DNA of 64,000 bases from Voacanga thouarsii (GCA_026120185.1 JANUWF010002059.1:313501-377500), one strand, 5' to 3'. Shown: positions 45,857 through 58,961, counted from the first letter of the stretch. Program-made: numbers and translations. The notes: a model not told the origin generated them from the letters alone.

Positions 45857-47200
45857 TCATGGCTCATAAAAGAGAACATCAAGATACTCTAAAGTGTCAA
45901 GGCCTTCTCCCAAATATGGTTTTAATCGACTTCCATTCACCTTAATGATCCCCTGAGTTGGGTGAGAATTCTCAAAAACTCCAAATGGACAAACTTGATG
46001 TATCGTATATGGCCTCGACCATCGAGACTTTAACTTACCCGAAAAAAGTCTAAGCCTAGAATTAAATTCTAATACCTTATCTCCTTGTTGAAACTCATGG
46101 GGGGAACGAATATGCCTATCATGCCATTGTTTCATCTTATCTTTGTAAATCTATGAATTATGGTAGGCATCATTATGCCACTCATCCAACTCATTCACTT
46201 GAAGCATTCTTTGTTGTCTTACAAGATGAAGGCCAAAATTGACAAGTTTAATTGCCCAATGAGTCCTATGTTCAACTTCTACTGGTAGATGACATGATTT
46301 CTCAAACATCAATCGATAGGGGATTGTACCAATGGGAAGTTTTAAAAGCAGTCCTATAAGCCCAAAGAGTATCATCTAGTTTCAAACTACAATCCGTTCT
46401 TATATGATTAATCACTTTTTCCAAGATTCTTTTTAATTCTCTATTGACCACTAGTTTGTGGATGAGAGGGGGTATCAAACCTATGAGTAACCCCTAAATG
46501 TTTGAGAATCTTATCTAATTGGGAATTATAAAAGTAGGTTCCCCTATCACTAATGAGCACCTTAGGCACTCCAAACTGGTTGAAAAATTTCTTTAGAAAT
46601 TTTATAACAACCCACGCATCATTAGTAGGCAAGGCTTGCACCTTAACACACTTTGATACATACTCAATCGCAACCAAGATGTATTTGTTACACAAAGAAC
46701 TAGGAAAAGGGCCCATGAAATTAATCCCCCAATAATAAAAAATGTCACAAGCTTGAAAATTTTGTAATGGAATCTCATTAGATTTAGAGATGTTACCTAT
46801 ACGTTGACACCTATCATAACTTTGAACAAACCTGTGAGAGTCCTTGAAGAGTGTTGGCAAATAAAAACCAAACTTAAATCCCTTTATTGCAGTGTTGTTA
46901 GCTTAGTAGTGGCCTCTCGCGGGTCTTTCATGACAATGTTTCAAGATATTGATGCTTTTCACGAAATCCATACACCTTAGAATAATGTGATCCGCATAAC
47001 ATCAGAATAAGTATGGATCTTTTCAAAAGTAATACTTTACTTTGAAGAGGAATTTCTTCTTTTTTTGTGCACTGAAATCTTTCAAAATAATTTCTGCAAC
47101 CAAGTAATTAGCAAAATCCGTATACTAAGGTAGTGGAGAAATCTCACCATCAACAAGTAGAAGTTGTTCATCTGGGAAGTGTTATTGATGTCTCATTTAG
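45857..47200 (-). pseudogene. pol: Athila-like element D integrase
   Basis: Frame 46441-46860 gives YDRCQRIGNIS (zinc domain end), WGINFMGPFP (the first catalytic Asp is Asn), VLISDRGTYF (second Asp kept) and HPQTSGQ, after which a small deletion removes the catalytic Glu. 46151-46375 continues with [22 protein letters not shown]. 45857-46135 is the C-terminus (VLEFNSRLRLFSGKLKSRW ... IKVNGSRLKPYLGE). The upstream zinc domain (46870-47200) is broken. Two of three catalytic residues are lost. Confidence 0.85.
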
Positions 47201-48500
47201 CCAATAGCTCAAGGTTGGGATTTTCCAACCTTGATAAGTGATTCACAGCTAAATGTTTCGCTCCCTTTTTGTCCCTAATCTCCAAGTCATCCTACAATAA
47301 TAAAACCCATCTTATCAATCTTGGTTTAGAATCATACTTGTTTAGTAGGTACTTAAGGGTGGAATGATCCGTATACACAATGACTTTAGATAAAATAAGA
47401 TAAAAATGGAATTTATCAAAAGCAAATACTATTGCAAGCAATTCTTTCTTCATTGTGGAGTAGTTCTCTTGTGCTGCCATAAGAGTTTTGCTTACATAGT
47501 AAATTGGTTGAAAGCACTTATTTCTCCTTTGTCCAAGCACTATACCTACTGCATAATCACTTACATCACATATTAATTTAAAAGTAAGAGACCAATCCGG
47601 TACAATTAAAATAGGAGAATTGATCAATTTCGTTTTAAGCACATTGAAAGCATTGAGACATTTTTCATCAAAATAAAAAATAGCATCTTTTCAAGCAAAG
47701 AAGTAAGGGGTTTAGAAATATTTGAAAAATTCAAGATAAACCTCCTATAAAAACCTGCATGACTAAGAAAACTTCAAATAGCCTACACAGAAGTTAGAGG
47801 AGGGAGTTTCTCAATTGCCTCAATCTTGGCCTTATCAACCTCAATACCATTCCTTGAAATTTTGTATCCTAATACTATACCTTATTGTACCATGAAGTGG
47901 CATTTTTCCCAATTAAGTAAGAGGTTGGTCTTTTCACACCTTTGAAGTACCTTTTCCAAATTGGCCAAACACAAATCAAAAGAATCACCAAAAATAGAAA
48001 AATCATTCATAAATACCTCTATGATGTCTCCCACAAGCCCTCCAAAAATAGCCATTATAAATTGTTAGAATATTTTGGGCCATTGAAAAGACCAAAAAGC
48101 ATACGTTGATATGTAAAAGTACCAAAAAGACATGTAAATGTGGTCTTCTCTTGAGCCTCCGGTACTATGGGAATTTGAAAGTATCCAGAAAAGCCATCTA
48201 AAAAGCAATAAAACTCATTTTTGGCTAACCTTTCTAACATTTGGTTAATGAAAGGGAGAGAAAAATGGTCCTTCCTAGTTACCTCATTCAATTTTCTACA
48301 ATCAATGCAAACCCTCCACCCGGTTAACAATCTCATTGGGAACAACTCATTTTTTTTTCATTTGGGCTCACAATCAGTCCTTTCTTCTTTGGTACCACTT
48401 ATGTTGTAGGATTAATGATGGCTAGATCTAAGAGTTTAATCACCTCACGTTTTACCATATCACTTATGTTTGGGTTTAGCCTATGTTGAGGTTGCACTAC
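47201..48500 (-). pseudogene. pol: Athila-like element D RT and RNase H
   Basis: Frame 48055-48345 has WRVCIDCRKLNEVTRKDHFSLPFINQMLERL and FLDGFSGYFQI. Below it VFMNDFSIFGDSFDLCL near 47985-48030 is the catalytic loop with FMDD changed to FMND. RHAGFYRRFI-like sequence lies near 47740, and 47292-47642 is RNase H ([17 protein letters not shown] ... [19 protein letters not shown] ... [12 protein letters not shown]). Stops lie near 47780 and 47880. A small insertion or deletion near 48060 shifts frame. Confidence 0.85.
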
Positions 48501-49744
48501 GGGTTTGGCGCCTTCTTCTAACAAGATTTTGTGAGTAAAAAAGGAAGGGCTAAGTCCCTTAATACCTGTGATTTTTCATGCAATAACTCCTTTATATTTT
48601 CCCAATAGACTTACTAATTTGGTCTTTTGTACACAAGTAAGATCTTTTGCAATGATCATAGGCAGTTTTTCATCTTTAGCCAAAAATATATATTCTAAGT
48701 GCTCGGGGAAGTCTTTCAAGTCTAATTTTGGGGGTTCCTTAATAGATGACTTCATCCTTCCAACTATTTTTTTCAATTTCCTCAAACTTTCCCAGCTTAT
48801 GGACCTCATTCAAGTCTTCCAAATATGCAACGAATTATTCCATATAGCATTGGACAAATGATTCCTACATAAAATCAAAGATAGGTTCATTAAGAATATC
48901 AACCCTTAAACAAGAGTCATCATAATAAATAGGATGTTGCATGATTTTGTGGATTTTGATAATGACTTCCTCGTCCCTAACCCTAAGTGTCAATTTTCCT
49001 CCATGAACATTAATTAATGTCGTGGCAGTTGCTAAAAAAGGTCGTCCTAGGATTAAATGGACTTTAGAGTCTTCATCCATATCAAGAATAACAAAATTCA
49101 CAAGAAATATAAATCTATCCACTGTAACCAATACATCTTTCACTATTCCCCTAGGATATTTAATAGATCTATCTGCAAGTTGAATACTCATCCTAGTGAG
49201 CTTGGGTTCACTTAGGCCTAGCTTTTTGAAGGTTTTATATGGCAAAAGATTAATACTAGCACCTAAGTCGGCTAATGCATTACAAAATGTAGGAGTCCCA
49301 ACAAGACAAGGAATAGAAATACTCCTTGGATCACTTTCTTTTCGTGACAAAGTCCGTTGGTCCTGCAAGATAGCTGAGCATTCTTTACTTAAAACCATAG
49401 TGGATAATTCCTCTGACCTCTTTTTGTTAACAAGCATGCTTTTTAGAAATTTTACACATTTAAGCCTGTGCACCAAGGCCTGACTAAGTGGGATGTTTAT
49501 GTGTAATTGTTTGAATATTTCCAAAAACTTCTCAAATTGTGCATCTTTTCTTACTTTGTGTGTGCGAGTGGGGTAAGGTGCTGGTGGCTGAAAATATGAT
49601 TTTTTTAGTTTGTTTTTCAAAATGTTCAACAAGAGGGGTTGGTTCCAGCCTATCTTCTTTAGATGGTTCCAATTCTGTGTTGGGATCGGGTAGCTCCTTA
49701 CCACTTTGTAATGTAATGGCAGCCGAATCATGTTGTGTTTCCAC
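48501..49744 (-). pseudogene. pol: Athila-like element D protease and linker
   Basis: The 288-codon frame 48865-49731 is the longest intact frame of element D. It has the end of gag/linker (FLEIFKQLHINIPLSQAL), then ALADLGASINLLPYKTFKKLGL (aspartic protease; DLG is usual in this group), SIQLADRSIKYPRGIVKDVLVTVDRF and VHLILGRPFLATATTLINVHGGKLTLRV. The 48576-48809 frame is the linker to RT (PPKLDLKDFPEHLEYIFLAKDEKLPMII). Frame 49532-49744 precedes it (ITLQSGKELPDP). Confidence 0.87.
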
Positions 49745-50108
49745 TCACAATGGTGACTTTATCACTAAATTCGTTAAAAATTAAATTTACCTTTCCATAT
49801 TTCTAACCATGCTCTCAATTTTTTTCCAATGTGTCATATATCTCATAAAAACGTTTAGTTACATGGGTGGCAAATTTTTTCAACACCCCTTCTATGGCAA
49901 TGGAATCGGATGGTTGAGATGTCATCCAGTGAGACACGTTAGGATACCATTCCATGCTCCAATTGGTCATCTTACCTATACAAAATAACTTGCTAGTATT
50001 ACAACATGAAATCAAGTTAGTTAGTTAAAAATACATATTTACAAGTTTGGTTAGGGAAAATTACAACATGTAGGGACATCAAATTACAAATATACAAGAA
50101 AGTAACTT
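49745..50108 (-). pseudogene. gag: Athila-like element D gag remnant, largely deleted
   Basis: Only a 66-codon frame (49815-50015) and broken sequence lie between the protease region and the 5' LTR. Complete Athila gag needs over 1 kb, so an internal deletion removed most of gag, the leader and the primer site. The deletion also removed about 90 bp of the adjoining LTR end. Confidence 0.6.
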
Positions 50109-51603
50109 ATACGAGCAAGTATACTTATTGCAAGAATAGTATAGGGAATTAACGAGTATTAATCCTCAAAGGAACAAGTACACTAATCACTTTGTATTCA
50201 TTATTTAGCTGACCTAATAAAGTGAGAAAGGAATAAAAAGAAAAATAAAAAATATATATACAACTCATGGATGTGACAATATGCAATTTAGACAATTATC
50301 CTAGAAAATATGATAATAAACCAACTAGCAATTCTCTCAACTAATTATTATCTTGGCATCATGAAGGAATGTAAAATAAAATTTAATTGTTTGTCAAGTC
50401 ATGAATATATTTAGATAAATTCCATTTCGTTTGTCAATCCGTGGAATCCTATATTTCGATTTATATTAACAAATTTGTCAATCAAGGTAACACAACCAAA
50501 ATATGCATTAAGCTCATCATTATATTTTGATTCAATTAGAAAATTTGTCAACAAAGCCATCTTAACCAAAATATATATGAATCTCAATTCCTTAAAAAAC
50601 ATGAAATTAGCTAATGACCCTTTATCATGGCAAAATCAACTTAATTTTTTTTTCACTTAGTCCTATAATATTAACTTTGTCATTCAAGTCCATTAAGATT
50701 TGATAATTATGAAATCAATGCAATGAAACTCCTAACATCATTTTATCTAAGTCAATTAGAAGAACTCGCTTCAATAACTAATGATGACAAGTAATCAAAC
50801 ACCAAAGATGACAAAGAATTAATCAAATAACTAAATTAATACAAAATTATGAATCCAAAATAATGTTAAATTACAATAAAAATATTGAATATATCATTGT
50901 TTAAGAACAGGAAAACAAAGATAAAAGAAAGCACTCATAGACAAGACTCTTTCTTCACCCTTGAAGATTTTCTTAAACAATCCTCCTTGATTTGGTGAAT
51001 TCCTCTTTCAATGAGTGATTGGAATTTATGCTCTTGGATCCACCTCCCTCTCCTAATCCTTATGTTTTCTCTTGCTTTTATAGCCTTCTTGGATGCTAAA
51101 TTCATGCTTTGGGAAGTCTTGGCCGAATAGGGTTCGAAAAATACCAAAATCATTGGAAAATTCCTAATTTCATGCACAGAATATTCACCTTCCAGAGCGG
51201 GCCGCATCGGGTACCTTCGACCCACCTGGCGCCTGGTACGTTCTGTTCTTCTTCTGAATTTTTGCTCTGTTTTTGCTGGCCGGATAGAATGGACCCGACG
51301 CCTGGTCTACTTGCTTGACCCAACACCAAGCTTGTTCTATTTTCTTCTTGAAAATTGACTTGATTTCCTCTGCTAAGCCAGAATGTACCTGGTGCCACGT
51401 CCTTTGGCTATGCCTAGTGACATGTGCATTCTGGAATTGTTCAGTTTTTGCTTGAAATCTACTCAAATCTGCACAAATTTGCCAAAAACACTAATGACAA
51501 GCAAAATATCAAATAGGATGGAATATGCTTAGTTATTATAACAAATGTATATCGAAATAACCTCAAATAACTAGGAAAATAATAGTGATTTTAGCCCCTA
51601 TCA
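50109..51603 (-). repeat. 5' LTR of Athila-like element D, 3' end truncated
   Basis: About 1495 bp aligned with 39989-41489, diverged by about 10% where compared. The plus-strand right end CCCCTATCA at 51603 is the LTR start. The repeat block with GC-rich words is at about 51190-51470. Confidence 0.85.
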
Positions 51604-52588
51604 CTATTATATTGCCAAGGTCTCCCTAGAAATAGGTATCCCGCTTGTATAGGCACAACATCACATAACACCTCATCCTTGTATGTCCCTATATCAAATA
51701 AGACTAGAATTTGCTTATTCACCCTCAACTTCCCACTATTATTCAATCAATAGAGTTTATAGGGCTTTAGGTCCTTCTTTGTTTCCATTCCCAATTCTTT
51801 TACCAAGCTAGCACTAATAACATTGGTGCAACTCCCACTACTAACTATGACACTACAAGGCATGTTGTTAACCAAACATCTTATGTAGAAAATATTTTTT
51901 CCTTTGTTGGTGTTCGACTTCTTCATTGGCTTGGGAATTGAAAGTCCTTCCAGTAACACCTAGCAATGAATAATTTTATCTCACTACTACTCCATCATCA
52001 CTTGTTCTATCATTTTATTCCTCTTTTTTACTTTCACACTTTCTATACCGTTCATTCTCTTTTTCGGTTGAGATTTCCCCAAAGTTTTTGGTGTGCATAC
52101 TTCTTTTACTTGGACACTCATGGGCAGTGCCAAGACACTTGAAATACTTGATATCTCGATTTCTTTGAGGTCTCTCTTGAACTTTCCCTTTCTCTTTGTT
52201 CCAACCCTCTCTTAGTATGTTCACTTCCTTTGGTGGTGATTTATGAATCTCTTTCTTCCTTGGAGTTGGTTTACTTATGGTACTAGTGTTATGGTTGGTA
52301 GGTTTCACAAATGATCTCCTCCTTACTTATTTTTCAACCTTGATTGCTCTATGAACCATCTTTTCTAGAGTGTTATATAAATGCAACTCCACTATACTTG
52401 TAATATCCTTATTCAAACCACTCAAGAATCGTGCAATAGTAGCTATATGATCTTCATTTATGTTGGCTCTTATTATAGTAATCTCTATCTCCTTATGATA
52501 GTCTTCAACACTCTTGTTCCTTTACCTTAACACTTTAAACCTTTGATACAACTCATTGTAATAGTGAAGAGGAACAAACATATTCTTT
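51604..52588 (-). pseudogene. gag: Gypsy element C2 gag and protease N-terminal part
   Basis: From 52588 downward: FVPLHYYNELYQRFKVLR, then YHKEIEITIIRANINEDHIATIARFLSGLNKDITSIVELHLYNTLEKMVHRAIKVEK, the retrotransposon gag domain. Frame 52015-52308 has the zinc knuckle remnant (YFKCLGTAHECPSKR, with a short internal deletion). 51747-51959 is the protease (NIFYIRCLVNNMPCSVIVSSGSCTNVISASLVKELG). The active-site DGG of this family is SSG here. The protease continues to 51604 (VNKQILVLFDIGTYKDEVLCDVVPIQAGYLFLGRPWQYN) and resumes at 39898 beyond element D. The gag N-terminus is lost at 52588. Confidence 0.82.
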
Positions 52589-54265
52589 ATATGTGTGGAA
52601 AACAGGATCTGCATATGTGTGGAAAACAAGACATAAAGATAACAAAGGTAATAGCTTTTTACCTTTCTTTGTTCGTGTGGAAAATAAAATTTTTCCTTTT
52701 TCAAGTCGAGGCGTGATCCAGCAATCCTCTTGATCAAACACCACGAGAGTTGAATGTCCAACCACTATAATCACAACGTGTGATTATTTCTAACAGAAAT
52801 CCACACAGAGGATACACTGAAGCACCAAAATTTCCTGTGCTAGTAAAAAACCAATGGTGGCTAGGGTTTGTTCTTCTTCAAAAGAAGGACGAGAGAAAAA
52901 GAGAAGAGAAGAGGTTTTGGAAGCCCTTGTTTTCATGTGTATTGCCCGCACACCTTAGGGTTTCGTGCATATCCTATATGTCACAAAAAGAATTACCAAA
53001 ACTGAGAATTCTAAAATAATTAAAATTCCCTAATTGTAATTGGAATTATCTCATAATTATAATTTGGCCTATAAATTATTACTAATTATAATTTAGCCAT
53101 AACAACTTCTTTTCCTCGCAATTAACCCCAGTATGTTATCAAAGAATATCTTGAGTATGTAATCCTCTATTGTGTGTGACCTATTAGGTTTCCCAGTCAA
53201 TTGGTAGTGAAGATGAATTAATCCAAACGTCTTTCAGATTAATAATCCATAATTTATTAGAATTAATCATATCAATTCTAATCAGGATTGGTTTATTAAT
53301 TCATCAATTAATAAACCCATATTCCCAGATCATGACCGGTCTCTAGCAACACATCATGACCACCCAAGAGTCCAAGAAGCCAAGTGGCTTGACATGAACC
53401 CTTCAATAACAAACTATAGTATAATTAACTCATTTTACCATACAATATCTCATTCGGTATGGAGTACGGAATTAGTGCCAACTCCCTCCAGAAATAATTC
53501 TGGCCCGAATACAATAGTATTTGTACTAGGAACCCACTATTCTAGATGTGTATCAATTGGAACTGTTTCCAATACACAATCGCCTTGACCAAGGACTTCT
53601 CGAGTAGTAATTCCTACAAGCGGTTGTGACATATTCGCCCCTACTATTAGGAGTGGTGAATCCTTTATTGACCATCTCAACTACTTTCGTTTACCTCACA
53701 ATGTATCCAATATCCATCCCATAGGCGGCCCTCAATATAGCTCCAGAGATTGGAATCAAAGCATAAAGCTCAATAAACAAAGTATTTTGGAGATCTCAAG
53801 TCAAAGGATACTTGCACGTTTACTATATTGAGATTATATCACTGGCACTAAATAGTTATCCATGTGATTATCTCAAAGCTAGGTCATCCAATGAACTTGT
53901 TCCGTTAACAAGCATCCATGTGTTAACTTTAAGTATCTTAATACTCACAGATATGAGAACTACCACCTGATCAAATCAGGAAGTCTAACGCATGCTAGTC
54001 TTAACGCATTAATGATGTCCTGTCTTATTAATACTACGACTAGGGACTATTTAAGTACTAACACTATATAGTGTAGTAGGAATCTCATATCATGATCTCT
54101 ATCACGATTTCCTTAACACAGTGTTGTACTAGGGACTTCATCTAATAGTTATTTTACACAAAAAAAAAATAAAAAAAAAACTGTGAGATAAATAATGCAT
54201 TTTATTAAAATAAAATGTGTTATATATAATGTACAAGTGATTGCCTCAAGGGCATAACACTAACA
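52589..54265 (-). mobile_element. 3' LTR of copia element E, end truncated
   Basis: Matches the solo LTR 5499-7243 but lacks about 60 bp at the low-coordinate end. Minus strand start TGTTAGTGTTATGCCC at 54265, preceded by GGGAGCT (polypurine tract). At the truncated end a 24-bp unit starting ATATGTGTGGAAAACA occurs twice (52589 and 52613), a small junction duplication. It joins directly to the gag of C2. Confidence 0.85.
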
Positions 54266-55987
54266 AGCTCCCATTTGTACTAGAGCTAATCATTCTTGTA
54301 TTTAATACTGAGTGATTCAACATGACAATTATGTTTCTTTTGGGATAGTGCTTTTGTAAGTGGATCAGCTATGTTCTCATCCATGGGAACTCTCTCTATC
54401 TTTATTTCCTTAGCTGCTTCAGAAGTAGCTATGTACTCAGCTTCTGTCGTAGAGTTGGCAATAGTCTCTTGTTTGGAACTCTTCCAACTTATTGCCCCTC
54501 CGCACAACGTAAATACATAGCCTGATTGTGATTTGAAATCATCTTTGTCAGATTTTAAACTGGCATCAGTATACCCGTTTATTTTCAAATCACCTTCTCC
54601 ATATACTAAGAACACATCCTTAGTTTTTCGTAGGTACTTAAGAATGTTCTTTACAGCCGCCCAATGACCCTCACCAGGGTCAGATTGGTGTCTACTCGTC
54701 AAACTAAGTGCACAAGATACATCAGGCCTAGTACATATCATAGTGTACATGATATATCCAACTGCTGAAGCATATAGAATCTTACTCATGTGATCATTTT
54801 CAACTTGTGTCTTGGGAGACATTAACTTTGAAAGACTTATACCATGTGACATGGGTAAGAATCCCTTTTTTGGATTGATCTAAGCTAAACCTCTTTAGCA
54901 CTTTATCTATGTATGTAGACTGTGGAAGACCTAGCAACCTTTTGGATCTATCTCTATAGATCCTTATTCTAAGAATATAGGTTTCTTCTCCATAGTCTTT
55001 CATGGAAAATTGTTTGGACAACCAAATTTTAACTGTTTGCAAGATAGGTATATCGTTTCCTATTAACAATATGTCATTTACATAAGGCAATAAGAAAACG
55101 ATTGCGCTCCCACTGACCTTCTTGTATACACAAGGCTCATTTGTATTTTGAATGAAACCAAACTCTTCGATTGTTTCATCAAAATGGATGTTCCAACTCC
55201 TAGTAGCTTGCTTAAGTCCATAAATGGACCTTTGCAGCTTGCATACCTTTGTGCTATCATTGGATGTAAAATCCTCAGGTTTTGTCTTATACACTTCCTC
55301 AATCAGATTTCCATTTAGGAAAGCTGTTTTCACATCCATTTGCTAAATCTCATAATTACTATGAGCAGCAATGGCTTGGAGTATCCTGATGGATTTTAAC
55401 ATGGCTACTGACGAGAAGGTTTTGTCATAGTCAATACCATGTTGTTGACGATAACCCTTCACCACTAGACGTGCTTTATAGGCAACTAAGTTACCATCCA
55501 TGTCCATTTTCTTCTTGAAAATGCATTTGCACTCAATAGGTTTAATTCCTTTGGGTGGATCAACTAAAGTCCATACTTGGTTGTCGTATATAGAATCCAT
55601 CTCTGACTTTATGGCCGCAAGCCATTTGCCAGATTTTGAACTGTTCGGAACATCCTTGTAAGTAGCAGGCTCATCTTCTTCTATGAGCAATACATCATTA
55701 TGGTCACTAATGAGAAATCTATATCTCTCAGGTGTCACACGAATCCTACTAGATTTATGAGGATCTTGTGTAGTAGAAGGTTCATTTATTTTCTCAACAA
55801 ATGTGAGATCAGACAATTGATCCTTGTTTGTTTGATCTTCATGAACTTCACTGAGTTTAATTTTACTCCTACTGTCCCATTTGAGCATGTGCTCCTTCTC
55901 TAAGAAAATAGCAGGCTTCGAAACAAACACTTTATTTTCAGAGGGTAGGTAGAAGTAATATCCGAAAGATTCTTTCGGATATCCCAC
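54266..55987 (-). pseudogene. pol: Copia element E RT and RNase H
   Basis: Frame 55343-55987 holds the end of integrase and the RT start (SKPAIFLEKEHMLKWD ... IKSEMDSIYDNQVWTLVDPPKGIKPIECKCIFKKK ... YKARLVVKGYRQQHGIDYDKTFSSVAMLKSIR). 54800-55339 continues MDVKTAFLNGNLIEEVY, YGLKQATRSWN and LLPYVNDILLIGND, where YVDD is YVND. 54286-54852 is RNase H (SALSLTSRHQSDPGEGHWAAVKNILKYLRKTKD, YTDASLKSDKDD, NSTTEAEYIATSEAAKE). A deletion then joins straight to IERVPMDENIADPLTKAL. Only single stops and one frameshift separate the three frames. Confidence 0.88.
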
Positions 55988-56621
55988 AAATAAACACTTG
56001 TCAGACTTACTAGCAAGTTTGTCTAACTATGGCCTTTTGACAAAGGCAGGACAACCCCATACTCGTAAGTGAGATAACTTTGGTTTTTTACCAAAAAACA
56101 TCTCAAATGTGGTAGAATCAACCGTGTTTGTTGAAACTCTGTATAGTATATAAACAGAAGTTTCTAGTGCATGCCCTCAAAATGATTTTGGTAGGTCTGC
56201 AGAAACCATCATGGTCCGTACCATTTCTAGAAGGGTTCGATTCCTTCTCTCAAATATACCATTATGTTGAGGTGTATATGGTGGAGTCCACTGAGATAAT
56301 ATTCCAGTATCTCTAAGATAACTCAGAAACCCTTAGCTCAAATATTCTCTTCCTCGATAAGATCTTAGAGTTTTAATACTTTTGCCAAGTTGTTTATCTA
56401 TTTCATTCTTGAAGTCTTTGAACTTTTTAAAGGCCTCAAATTTGTATTTCATTAAATACAAATACCCGTATCGTGAGAAATCATCAATAAAGGTTATGAA
56501 ATAGTTATAACTCCCTCTTGCTTGTATTGTCATTGGGCCACATACAACAGAATGTACGAGTTCTAATAACTTCTTAGCCCATTCTCATTTTCCTGGAAAA
56601 GGAGTTTTAGCCATTTTACCT
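55988..56621 (-). pseudogene. pol: Copia element E integrase, cut by LTR B
   Basis: Top of the visible part is GKMAKTPFPGK (pre-integrase end) near 56600, then ELVHSVVCGPMTIQARGSYNYFITFIDDFSRYGYLYLMKYK (integrase core, with VCGPM and FIDDFSRY) in 56333-56533. Further down come the NGIVERRNRTLL-type region and WGCPAFVK-like sequence near 56040, with stops. The gene is interrupted at 56621 by the family B LTR; the upstream gag-protease part is not in the window. Confidence 0.8.
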
Positions 56622-58913
56622 TGTGACACCCCACTACCTAGGCCCAATAGGGCCGGAGATGTTGCCCTGTCCAAAGGATAAGGGGTCTTTATAACTAGGT
56701 TACACAAATAAAAATAAAACAATACTGTAAAATTTAAAACTTATTACAATCCAAAAATTGAAGACAAATCCAAAAATAAAAATTGTTCACTCTCAACTCC
56801 CAAAGCTTTACATAAATTGAATAACAGAAAATCTTCCAAGGCAGGCAACAACTAACTACTCATCCCCACAGCAGGATCGACCTGAAATCATGGTTAAAAG
56901 GGTGATGAGATAAAAATCTCAGTAAGTCCGTGTGTGCTTTAAGTGTTTAGTGAAAATAGTTTATGAATGCAAGGTGTAAGAACTTCATAAGAAAAATACT
57001 GAGAAACAATAAACAATATTCAAAATCAAGAGTAGCATTTTGGCTTTTCTAACCACACATGATCAATAAAATCAACCACTCAAAAGGGCGATTATGAGTT
57101 ACCACACGTTGGGCCCCATAACCATACAACGGTCAGAATGCCACACTTTGTGCAGACTGACAAAAAAAGGCATGTGATCGGCTTACCAGGTAAGATTCTC
57201 CTCATTCTCTACACCCAAAGAAAATCGGTTGTCCACTCTGGCAACACACTGTCCACATGACTAAAACCTGCCAGCTCGGATCAGCAAGATTAAGTAGTAC
57301 AGACGTTTTTCTAAGTTGAGTTCATCTTCTGGAGGTGGCCTCCTACCAGAAGACTCACTCTTGCTCTTCAAAACTAGTACTACTAGTCTACCCTTATTGA
57401 GTACTTAACGTAGCTCATCCCACTAGGAAGAAAATAGATAAAACATAGCTTTACTTGAAAATGGCAATCAATTGTCAAAATTAGTTTTAGAAATAGTTTG
57501 GTGTTTGAGTAAAGCTGCTTGTTGATTTTCAAATAATTGGTGTCACTGAAACAAGAAAAGAAACTGTCCTTAATTGCCTTTACCAAATCAGTGCTCACAA
57601 ACATCGATTTTTGGCTTGCCATAGTAACCTTTTACTACAAATAAGTTTTATGCAGGAGTTTACCCGATCCTTTGCTCGAGATAGAATAAAGATCTCCGAA
57701 AGCTAACCTAACCCCGTCTGGGGTAAACATAAGCCATAATTAAACTCAAGCCAAAATTTGCTTTCACAAATAATCCTAGTTCAACTTACCACAATCATAA
57801 CTCTAGTGTCCCAAGCTTTAAGGCTAGATAATAATTAAAGGGTTTATAAAATAAATCTAGCTTGATATTAAAATAACTAGGGTTTGTGAAATAGTTACTA
57901 ACAAGTTGTAGGTTTAAATCTTGCTATAAATAAATTAGGGTTTATCTGATGAAGGGTCCTAGGCCCTAGATGATATTATTTAAAATAATGATTTCTAATA
58001 ACTAGTGGTTAGGAAATAATTGGTAAATAAAATTAATAATAAGTAAATTGTAATATGCCTGGACTAAAAAAATAATAAATAAAATTTAATAGTATTTATG
58101 AATATAAGACTTACAAAATTAATATTTTACCTATTATGATTATTTATATAAAAGGATTTATTTGATATTATTATTTTATATAACATCTATATATTTTATT
58201 TCTTTAATAGAATCTATCATTTATATGAATTAAATATCATTATTTTATATAAGAGTCCAAATCCACATTTTCCTAAGGTTTTTGAAATCACTAGAAGAAA
58301 TTAAAGTATTAATCATTTTATTGATGAAATAAAATTAGCTTAGGGACAACAAGGTCATGATCATAATTCCTAGTGCTAACCATATTCATGAACATACACT
58401 CTACACCAATCAACAAAACATCTGAATCATGAATAAAAACATAGATCCAAATCTACCAACATATGGTCCAAACTCCACTAACATAATCATAATCATGGCC
58501 TTAACAAGAATACATAAACATAAAACCCTATTCACCAAAGGTGACATAATCTCTGATATGCTTGATCATTCATACTGCTCACGACATGAAGACATGCAAC
58601 AAACCCTAAAAACACCATACATTCAACCAAGACAAATCATCTCATGCATCAATCCCATCTCGATCATACAAACACATTCATTCTCATGCTTCAGTCCCAA
58701 CTCCATCACAGAACATATGATCAATCTCCAAAAATATCCCATCCTTATCCAACTACATCCAAGAGACATGAATCTAGGTTTTAAAGAGAAGATGGAAGAA
58801 ACTTACTTGAGTGATGACTACATTGATGTCATTTCAAGAGAATCTTCTCGCTTGGAATGCTTGATCCATCCAATGAGAAGAAGAAAAATGGCCATGGTGG
58901 AAGTAACCATTCT

Positions 58914-58915
<2 letters not shown>

Positions 58916-58958
<43 letters not shown>
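58916..58958. repeat. (GA)n microsatellite in LTR B, 3' copy
   Basis: About 20 GA units, equivalent in position to 28988-29034 and 36903-36951. A 190-codon frame (58429-59001) crosses it and gains a run of Arg-Glu only because of the tract. Confidence 0.9.

Positions 58959-58961
<3 letters not shown>

Larger units (their letters stand above)
39899..51603 (-). mobile_element. Athila-like Ty3/gypsy element D, with a nested LINE
   Basis: An 11.7 kb block (8.7 kb without the LINE) on the minus strand inserted in the protease of C2. LTRs are 39899-41489 and 50109-51603. On the minus strand the LTR starts TGATAGGGGCTAA and ends ACGCATCA. The pol signatures (ALADLGASINLLPY, DRSIKYPRGIV, LILGRPFLATA, RVCIDCRKLNEVTRKDHF, RTMSNLSVKGE) are those of the Athila group. 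Most of gag and the primer site have been lost. The LTRs differ by roughly 10% over 200 nt by eye, older than element A. No clear target duplication was found (flanks CTTATC and CTATTA). Confidence 0.88.

Noticed and set aside
45564..45860. 98-codon minus-strand hydrophobic ORF as a membrane protein
   Set aside because: It is AT-rich post-pol spacer; the hydrophobic residues come from T-rich codons, and the frame includes the polypurine-type signal.
39890..51610. A 5-bp target duplication for element D
   Set aside because: The flanks (CTTATC left, CTATTA right) do not match convincingly; the insertion is supported by the split protease frame instead.
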